From Beroe ovata (taxonomy: Eukaryota > Ctenophora > Nuda > Beroida > Beroidae), in contig CAMPET010000431.1 in NCBI GenBank assembly GCA_946803715.1, positions 7,403 to 35,758 of the forward strand: DNA of 28,356 nucleotides. The letters are read 5' to 3'. The stretch's first letter is position 1; each line of letters opens with the position of its first letter. This document shows positions 21,013 through 28,356 of the stretch, in pieces. The translations under genes were made by a program, and so were the position numbers. Below the pieces are notes generated by a model. The model was not told where the DNA came from, did no database searches, and was given only the letters and a program-made list of their open reading frames with translations.

Positions 21013-23179
21013 CTAAATCAATATCATACCACCTATGTTGTTGAGATCTCTGTTCTTATCCAGACAAAGAGGCTCCTCCGAGTACACGAACTGATCAGCG
21101 GAGACACACGTGATCGTTGTGTCACCGACAATTACACGTTCAGGATCCGTGCACGTGATTTCAACCGTATCCCAGGGAGACAGGGACGTTACCGGGTTCA
21201 CGGCAACCCATGCTGGTCTTAGAGCACACTTTTCTGTGTAGAATGAAGTGGTTAGTGGGGTTTGAAGCTAGTTGCCCTATAGTCCATATCAGTTCACGGA
21301 TAGAATTGCCATTATGGATGGGATTGTATTGAGACTGAGTGGAGGCCAGGAAGCTTAAATTAAGAAAATAAGTGTTGCTCCATTAAGTAAAATAGTCGCT
21401 CAGCCAGCTAAATTGTTACCTTCGTTTTCTTCCCTCCAAAAGAAGGCCGTTGTATCGCGACCTCTGAACACAATCTGATCCACAGCCATGGATAGCACCT
21501 CCGCACATCCTGGCCTAGTATCAATATCGATATTGTACAGACTTTGACCATTGCACAGGAGTTTCATTGATCGTTCGGCCGAGTTTTTCCGGATTGTACA
21601 GATCAGTGTATCCCCTGTCTCATATCCGGATAGGACGTATTTTCCTCCCTCCCCAGGATCTTTCATGCACGGTTCCATCACCTCTTCCCTCGTTTCCAGT
21701 AGGGTGAACTCGAAACTTGTGGAGGCCCATGAGAACTTCACTGCGTTCCACTGGATAAGGTCACTGCTCACGAGATCGATTGTCAGAGTTAGTGGCTCTT
21801 GTCCGGTTGCTATGGTTACAGTGAATTGGAAAGGTTGGGTCTCGAGGTTGTACTTGTAGTGACGATCATACAACCCATAGTTCCAGTCACTCGTTACTGA
21901 GGGAGTGTTTATTCATGCCTCGTGACGAGATAACTGTATTTTATAGTGTATTTATGATTTCTATTAGGATGAAAACCAGCAAACCCTCATATTACGCTTG
22001 ATGGCCCCATTCTGATTCAGCTCGTAGTGTGTATGAAATCTCGGATCTAATCATTTTTCTGTCAACACTCACTTTTACGAATGTTGTACGCTTGTGTAGC
22101 CGTGTCCTCCTCCGAGAAGGTGATGTATGATCCCGCTTTCGTCAAGTCGGATGCACACTCAGCGTTATCTCCCACCACGACATCTTCACGGCATAGTATG
22201 GTCATTGTCGTGCTGAAATATTTCCTTGTGGTCAAATATTATGGGTGGGATCACAGTAGCATAGATCATTCGACTTGCGGGGGTGTTTTGTATGCTTAAA
22301 GGAAGGTTGCAAAGATTTGTGAGCTGGGTATAGTACCTCGTGAAGGAGACGGTCCACGTTGTATCGTGCACTTCAAAGCATTTGTCCGGAATGCGATAAA
22401 GCTTTTCCTCATTTAGTCCTTCCTGTGTTAAGATATGCATGAGCATCATCATTGCTTTTTATCAGAGTCATTCAACTAACAAACTGCTCCTTGTGCTTCA
22501 ACGTTCTAAAGATTCGTCCGAATATTGTTCGCAGTGACGGCCGAAGAAAAGTTTGAAAATGTGAAAAACTTGTCTTGAAAATTCATACACAACCCTGATC
22601 GTCGTGAAGAGAAGAGTTCTCGGCTTACCTCCGAGCATATCCCGACAATCACGAGTGCTTTCTCACTTAAGTGCATGATTATAGACCCGGACAAATTAGG
22701 TCCCGTCATGAGACACTCGATTAGACCATCAGTTCCGGATGACAGGAGTTGTAGTGACTCCAGTCCAAAGTCTATTTGTAGTGGAGTGTTGATGGGTGAG
22801 GGAGACCACTCTGAAGAGAGGTGTCAAGTGATACATTTGTCAAATGAGAGGTGTCAAGTGATACATTTGTCTAATGGGAGGTGTCAAGTGGTACATTTGT
22901 CAAATAAGAGGTGTCAAGTGATACATTTGTCAAATGAGAATTGTCAAGTGAGACTGGGTAACTAGGAATATACCTATATTCCTAGCAGTATACGAATATG
23001 ATCAATTGACCCTTTTGCCGCTAAATGACATTGACTAACTCAGTTAGGGACATCGGTCGTAGTTTTTCAGAGGTTCTAATAGGGGAAAATGGGCAGAAAA
23101 TACCTGAAGCTCCGTGTTGAGCGAGTAGAATGTTCCCAGCTAGGACGAATATCAATTCAACACGCATCATGCAACACAT
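21013..23179 (-). CDS. Secreted protein with two copies of an unrecognised module and a C-terminal sushi (CCP) domain, 6 exons
   Basis: Exons: 23104-23179, 22629-22810, 22337-22422, 22079-22212, 21420-21896, 21013-21233. All introns are GT-AG and the phases agree; the product is 391 residues. It starts with a signal peptide (MCCMMRVELIFVLAGNILLA, cleavage near 20-25) and has no membrane segment, so it should be secreted. Module 1 (about 27-160) and module 2 (about 164-318) each begin with a Trp and end with a pattern of x-L-x-C, a hydrophobic strand, a second Cys 12-16 residues on, then V/S-x-x-I-x-F (LLCNGQSLYNI and DQIVF in module 2). The last exon has a sushi pattern with Cys 321, 346, 361 and 375. 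Sushi domains mediate protein binding in adhesion and complement-like proteins. The protein family is not recognised. Its neighbour at 25350-26562 carries the same module. Confidence 0.8.
22817..22950. repeat. 30-bp minisatellite in intron 1 of the sushi gene, 4.3 units
   Basis: gtgtcaag begins a unit at 22821, 22851, 22881 and 22911, with a changed partial at 22941. The first unit abuts the acceptor of exon 2 (22811-22812), so on the minus strand the repeat supplies the pyrimidine-rich tract. The plus-strand open frame made of ten-residue repeats is a by-product of the 30-bp period. Confidence 0.9.
22962..22985. repeat. Perfect palindrome with 11-bp arms
   Basis: ctaggaatata at 22962-22972 pairs with tatattcctag at 22975-22985 across two bases. 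It lies in intron 1 of the sushi gene just beyond the 30-bp minisatellite. Confidence 0.85.
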
Positions 23180-23885
23180 TCCTGTGAAATGTGATGATAT
23201 TTCTGCTGATATTCTTTATCAGTGATTATAGGGGGTAGAGGATTTGCACCTGCTTCACGGACTGGTGCAAGTATTTCATATCTTCAAAGGAAATTCAAAG
23301 GAGGGAAAATCATCAATCGGTCAATTAGAAACCTGTAGAGTGTAACACTAAGTATTGTTTCTATCTCCAAACGAGAAAATATGATATGAATAAGGCCCTA
23401 AAAGTGTGATAAAGGATGCGAATGCAAGTTACAAAGGAGCAACTTTGCGCCCCATGTTGCCGATATGTGAAATGTTGCTACAATTCACATCATTATTCGG
23501 GGGAAACAACCAAGCTTTAGCCCTCTCTGACATATCTCTAGCAATTATATCATGCTGGAGTTTAACATCGCCTCGCTTTGATAAAGAGCGGAACTATTAA
23601 AAGACGCCTCAACTAGCAATACACATGATGAATATTGTAATGAACTCCACAGGAACAATTTGTTGCCAGTCACGTGACATATTCAAGAGCCTGGTAATTG
23701 GTCATGCAGGCTATCCTACTGGAACATCGCATGAACATAAGGATAGTATATAGTCCGCTACTTATAGTCAGTGCTAACTAGTCTCTTATTTGACTAAACA
23801 GTCTCCCCCTCTCACCCCGTGAAACACCTATTGTACCACTTCTTCCTCAGATGAATATTCATTTCTTTCACACCTCCCTTCCCAC

Positions 23886-24000
23886 CAGGATTGCTGACTA
23901 ATTCACACGGGAGCTTGTTTATAGTGATAATGAGGAGGCCGTGGATCCATGGGCTAATCTGCTTGGATTTGGAAAAGTGACCGTGTCCAGGGTCCAATGC
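23886..24000 (-). other. Exon-like open segment, unassigned
   Basis: Between a possible acceptor (ccttcttttctgag) and donor (GGTGGG) the minus strand is open for 115 nt, reading ALDPGHGHFSKSKQ and then HGLLIITINKLPCELV. It could be a decayed exon of another secreted gene or an exon of an unseen gene, but no partner exon with matching phase was found. I do not recognise the peptide. Confidence 0.2.
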
Positions 24001-24439
24001 CTCAGAAAAGAAGGTACGTGAAACATTGATATACTAAGGAGTTCTTCATATTCTTCATTATACAGCCTCTTTAAGCTTTGTTGATTTAATCAAATGAATT
24101 CCGATAATTGCGATTACATACGCGATGTTCGAATATAATATAACGGTTGCTTGTGACCCTCACATTATGGTCATGATGCAAACAGTCACTCCATTTTACA
24201 AGCACTCACATAACATATGTGTGCGTGTATTGCTTTTATAGTAGATAATAGCTAATTTTATTAGAGAGTCTCATTAAATCCTACAGACTGACATTATATA
24301 GGTCACTCACGTGATCATGCAGTTGAGAGTTTTTGGAGTGCATGTGAGACTTGAGACCACATGATGAGATGAGTCACTCAGGCGAGATTGAGGGAGAAAA
24401 AGTGAGAGGAATAATAAGAGGAGCACAGCTTAACAAGCA

Positions 24440-25288
24440 ATGCAAGCTCTTTATGTTTTGTCATGATCCATTGTCAGCAAACGCAGACAGTTTGTCATCA
24501 TGATAGAGAGAGAGAGCTGTCACGAGAAGTGAGTCCATGCCAAATTTGTTTTTCGAACAGTGGAATTCGATGAGATTCAATGGAAATCAGATAATTTCCA
24601 TTGAGAATAAATATGGTGTCAACTAGCGTCAACAAAAAATTGCATCGCCACAGTTATGCAGTGGTGTCAGCAAGATGTGACGAATAGGTACCTCATTCGT
24701 CACAGAGGCCTGTTCTGACGTACTGGTGTCAACGTATTCCATTTTCAATATCCCTACTTCACGGGTTTGGAGTGGTATCAGCAAGCTGAGACGAATGGGT
24801 ACCTGATTTATTACACATTTTCATCATGGTGCGAAGACGAATTTCGGCATATTCTAGTCCGCTGGAAACATGTCCTTTTTGTGATTGAATGAATTTATTA
24901 ATTTCGGTATTCATCACAAGCAAAAATTACTTGCAGTTTGCATATCCATCTAAAATATGAACATATACGCCAGCTAAGATCCATTGCCTCATGGATATAG
25001 CTTAACAAACTAACAAGCAATAATCATATCTGTTGTAATGCAAAGTATACGATTTTTAAAAAGTCTGTAATGAAGTCACTGTGATCTTTCCTCATGATGG
25101 CAAGCTGATGTCTTGTAGAGGTCATCATTTTCTCGTGACTTGGTCTATGACGCTCATGGCTGGCTCATCTGTTTTGGAGTTTTTGTTTTCATGGCAACTT
25201 ATATTCACATGCAGACAGTAAAATTTGAAAGGAAAACTCGTTCTTTTTCAAGGGGGGAAAGAGAAGGAATGCCGAAGAAAGGATAATG
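24440..25288. repeat. Large duplicated block, copy A, containing two units of the dispersed repeat
   Basis: The block matches 27581-28356 closely from aatgcaagctctttatg to gaagaaaggataatg. Copy A has two tandem units of the gtggtgtcag repeat (starts at 24661 and 24772, period 111). The equivalent part of copy B has one. GA-run length and a short insertion also differ. The block is non-coding as far as I can see. Confidence 0.9.
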
Positions 25289-25344
25289 ACAAAGATCCTT
25301 CCTAATTGAGTAATTGTACAACTACAATATTTTCATGATTTTCA

Positions 25345-25350
25345 TTTATT
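25345..25350 (-). terminator. Candidate poly(A) signal touching the stop codon of the 333-residue gene
   Basis: On the minus strand the stop is TAA in the context CCATAAATAAATG, so AATAAA overlaps the last base of the stop. If used, the 3' UTR would be very short. Confidence 0.3.
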
Positions 25351-26562
25351 TATGGGCGGTGGTCAGTGGATGGTGGGAGTCTACACAAATCAGATGCCGT
25401 ATCAAGGTTTGGATGGAACATCACTCTATCCACGCTTCGATTCCAAAACTGCTCCCAATCCTTTCTATGAGCACACGTGGTGTCGGACAGATTGAAATCC
25501 AGCACCTCTACCTGGTTGTACGACAGCCGAACACCATGCTCACTTCTCCCTACCGTTACTATATTCTGACCGAGCGGCGACTGGAAACTTTTGGGATCTT
25601 TCCAAGAATCAAATTCCTGCCATGGCACACAGAAGGGCATTCTGTAGCGAGGTGGAGATGATAGGCTGATAAAGAGCCCTCCTGCAGGCATCTTGTTGGA
25701 ATCGTAGAATAATAAACGGATTTGGGCACCACTCCCAACACGGGCATCACTCAATATTTCCAGAGGCTTATTCTGTAGATCCAATCTGAAGAGATGTCCT
25801 CTAGGGACATGTTGCCAATCAGGGAGTTTGGGCTGTGCTCTGAAGGACCGTGAAGCCCTGTCTATCTTCTTGGTGAACTTCACACTGGTCACTTCCCTTT
25901 TCCAATAGAATTTCCAGTCCGACCATCGATCACAAATCTCGTCCGATGGAGTGAAGCTGAGGACCTCATCACCGTTGCAACCCACAAAAACTCTCTCTCC
26001 TTCCTTCTGTATAGTCCACTCCTTTTCTCTTCCCATGGGTAACTCAGATTCAAACACTCGCCAATTAGAACAGTACCCTATCATATATTGGGGTGGATTG
26101 GAGAACTTCACGAACAGTCCACCGGCATCATTGCCCCGCTGATTGTAGAATATGACTCTCATCTTCCGGTGACTCCCGGCCACAACATTTGTCCTCACTT
26201 GGAGGCTGTGTGAAGTGAGGTTAACCCCGAGCGGGTTGAGCTTTCGTATTCTCTTCCAGCCTGTGGAGGTTGCTCATCAGGGGATCAGCATGAGAGTTGT
26301 TATGAAATTCAGATCAGCTTAGCCGGATATGTTCGAGCCTCGATGATAAAACAATTCACACGATTAGTGATACGGAGTCCCCCTTATCACTTTGTATGGG
26401 TCCATTTATGTTCGAGACTAAACCAATCCCTTATTAGTATGCATGGGTTCAATTTTTCATTACTTACTCACCGTATCTCTCCTGGACATCTTCGGTGCAT
26501 GCTGACAACATTCCAGCCATTGCGATCAAAATCAGTAAAGTATGTTTCAGCGATTGAAACAT
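25350..26562 (-). CDS. Secreted two-module protein, paralogous to the sushi-gene modules, 2 exons
   Basis: Exons 26472-26562 and 25350-26260 join in phase 1 across a GT-AG intron and give 333 residues. The N-terminus MFQSLKHTLLILIAMAGMLS is a clear signal peptide (cleavage near 20-22) and no other membrane segment follows, so the protein is probably secreted. Two modules begin at Trp32 and Trp179, period about 147. Each has AGGLF (76-80 and 223-227), a PP-x-Y motif, a Cys before a W-x-x-F segment, then a strand such as VGCNGDEVLSF or LSYNQVEVLDF, and W-x-x-F/Y-W-x-R-x-V-x-x-V-x-F (WKFYWKREVTSVKF, WEQFWNRSVDRVMF). Module 2 has Tyr where module 1 has Cys125. The strand-rich pattern suggests a beta-sandwich binding module, and I noted a faint likeness to the FAMeT/LamG style of domain, but no family can be assigned. 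No sushi domain is present. Confidence 0.82.
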
Positions 26563-27149
26563 TTCGAGTGAGTTGAACAGGCAGAACAAAAATATCAAGT
26601 ATCCGTCTGCATTTGGGGAAAATGTGAAGGACAACGATCAGCAAATTGGATTTGCAGAATTGTACGCATATTATGATAGGTACTTTTGTACATGGGCTGC
26701 AGCATGAATCGCATTCTAAATGAATTAAACCATCATAAAGTGTATGGAGGACCTCATTTCTATGATACTTAATCCAATTTTCTGCAATGCTGGTACGTGG
26801 TTATTTGGATTACTGGAAGCACTGTTTTTCGGACAAATAAAGAAATGAAGAAAAATAGATCCATAAATCAGAACTTGACGAGTTTTGATTTAGTTAATAC
26901 TTAGGTGCTATTACACAAGACGCTTATTTCTCTTCAATATTCCTCAATTTGTCGATTCACATGATCCATGTCATGCGCGACTGATTTATTGATCTAATAA
27001 TGAACACTGAACAACCGTAAACCACGCTCTCTTTGTGCTGAGGGGTCATACGGCAGGTTCACCTTGTTAGCCACCTCGGTTTATCTAATGGCATGACCAC
27101 TGAAGCACCCAATCTATACCTCCTCAAGGGGGGGGGGGCTGTTACAATC
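26563..27149. other. Upstream region of the 333-residue gene
   Basis: The AT-rich sequence has no supported ORF or RNA gene and should contain the promoter of the minus-strand gene. It ends in a run of G at about 27127-27137 shortly before a single N at 27150, a typical place for a contig to stop. Confidence 0.5.
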
Positions 27150-27150
27150 N

Positions 27151-27579
27151 CTCTGCGTTTGTCATCAGCCAGAACTTGAAATCTCCCATTCGGGCCCAGA
27201 ACATCTTCTCCTCATACTCAGGACCGTCTTCCTGGAACAAATACACGTGTTTTCAGTGAAAATACACGTGTTTTGAGTACGTGTTTATTCCATGTTTAAC
27301 ATGAAATACACTCGCACTGAAACTAACTTGAATTGTTCCTAGGAATTTAAGTGCTGGTCAAACCTGTGTAGCAACAGTCTGCAAGTAAGCTTCTAGGTTA
27401 AAGTTGTTCTTCTTAATTTGCATATGAATGTCATTAGGACAACTTCCATGAGTCTAACCTTTTTAGTGATTTGGTTGAATTTCTCCTCAGTCACCAGTGT
27501 TTTGTCGATAACCCAATCAAGAAGACCTGACTTTATCTCGTCAAATCGGCTCTTGACTACGTGAAACATGTCACACCCC
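27151..27579 (-). CDS. Orphan fragment with three exons of an unidentified helical protein, partial
   Basis: The fragment is bounded by single Ns at 27150 and 27580. On the minus strand it holds an exon ending at 27459 (open to 27579), a short exon 27364-27408 or 27364-27411, and an exon from 27231 to the left N. All junctions are phase 0 with GT-AG borders, though the donors GTTAGA and GTTTGA are weak. The peptide reads RFDEIKSGLLDWVIDKTLV, EKFNQITKK, NFNLEAYLQTVATQ, then EDGPEYEEKMFWARMGDFKF. It is charged and helical with no signal. There is a faint likeness to the BART-like domain of ARL2BP/CFAP36 (the FNxxA(Y/F) and DF-x-x-F spacing), but I would not name it. Both ends of the gene are missing and its placement here may be wrong. 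Confidence 0.5.
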
Positions 27580-27580
27580 N

Positions 27581-28356
27581 AATGCAAGCTCTTTATGTTT
27601 TGTCATGATCTATTGTCAGCAAACGCAGACAGTTTGTCATCATGATAGAGAGAGAGAGAGAGAGCTGTCACGAGAAGTGAGCCCATGCCAAATTTGTTTT
27701 TCAAACAGTGGAATTAGATGAGATTGAGAGAGAATATTATATTCTCTCAATGGAAATCAGATAATTTCCATTGAGAATAAATATGGTGTCAACTAGCATC
27801 AACTAGAAATTGCATCGCCACAGTAATGCAGTGGTATCAGCAAGGCTGAGACGAATGGGCACCTGATTTATTACACATTTTTATCATGGTGCGAAGACGA
27901 ATTTCGAATAGGACAGGCATATTCTAGTCCGCTGGAATCATGTCCTTTTTGTGATTAATTGAATTTAATAAGTTCGGTATTCATCACAAGCAAGTTACTT
28001 GCAGTTAGCATATCCATCTAAAATATGAACATACACGCCAGCTAAGATCCATTGCCTCATGGATATAGCTTAACAAACTAACAAGCAATAATCATATCCG
28101 TTGTAATGCAAAGTATACGATTTTAAAAAAGTCTGCAATGAAGTCATTGTGATCTTTCCTCATGATGGCAAGCTGATGTCTTGTAGAGGTCATCATATTC
28201 TCGTGACTTGGTCTATGACGCTCATGGCTAGCTCATCTGTTTTGGAGTTTTTGTTTTCATGGCAACGTATATTCACATGCAGACAGTAAAATTTGAAAGG
28301 AAAACTCGTTCTTTTTCGAGGGTGGAAAGAGAAGGAATGCCGAAGAAAGGATAATG
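27581..28356. repeat. Large duplicated block, copy B, beginning directly after an N and running off the right edge
   Basis: It is a near copy of 24440-25288, shifted by about 3.07-3.14 kb. It lacks one unit of about 111 bp of the gtggtgtcag repeat, has a longer GA run (about 27645-27662), and has a small palindromic insertion (ttgagagagaatattatattctctcaat) near 27723-27750. It stops about 60 bp short of the point that would match the end of the 333-residue gene. Confidence 0.9.

Larger units (their letters stand above)
23180..25349. other. Intergenic region between the two secreted-protein genes
   Basis: The region should contain the promoter of the sushi gene. It holds the weak exon-like segment at 23886-24000, a GA microsatellite at about 24505, and the dispersed repeat block from 24440 that is copied at the right end of the window. 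No gene could be rebuilt. Confidence 0.5.

Noticed and set aside
22675-22965. Plus-strand 96-residue frame with ten-residue repeats (RCQVIHLSNE)
   Set aside because: It arises because a 30-bp minisatellite has a period divisible by three, and it overlaps the intron and antisense of the sushi gene.
1-28356. CRISPR arrays, bacterial operons or phage-type genes
   Set aside because: The tandem repeats have no unique spacers, and the genes are spliced animal genes, so these classes do not apply.

Overview
The window is nuclear DNA from an animal, read from a draft assembly of a heterozygous individual. Every gene I could rebuild is split by GT-AG introns, mostly 70-250 bp long, in AT-rich DNA. 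The gene set is metazoan: a SPAK/OSR1 kinase with its C-terminal CCT domain, an ENTPD4/7-like nucleotidase, the mitoribosomal PPR protein PTCD3/mS39, and secreted sushi-type proteins. Short introns, compact spacing and secreted module proteins suggest a non-bilaterian or other invertebrate, perhaps a sponge, but that is inference.

Layout, left to right. (1) Positions 335-1296, minus: the first three coding exons of an ENTPD4/7-like membrane nucleotidase that runs off the left edge. (2) 2431-7471, minus: a complete 20-exon PTCD3-like gene with a mitochondrial presequence; all exon phases agree. (3) 7472-8799: a divergent intergenic region holding a GC-rich foldback element. (4) 8800-18928, plus: a complete 12-exon SPAK/OSR1 kinase gene. 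Its exons 7 and 8 each occur twice, each second copy following a single N; an 864-N gap in a CA microsatellite lies in intron 7. (5) 18929-21012: intergenic, with a large near-perfect palindrome. (6) 21013-23179, minus: a 391-residue secreted protein with two copies of an unrecognised module and a C-terminal sushi domain. (7) 25350-26562, minus: a 333-residue secreted protein made of two more copies of what looks like the same module. (8) 27151-27579: an orphan fragment bounded by single Ns, holding three exons of another gene. (9) 27581-28356: a near copy of 24440-25288.

The three left genes are conserved housekeeping or signalling genes with no shared pathway. The two right-hand secreted genes look like tandem paralogues and are the most novel content. 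Three of the four single-N joins are followed at once by sequence already present upstream, so the duplicated exons and the right-end duplication may be unmerged haplotypes rather than biology.
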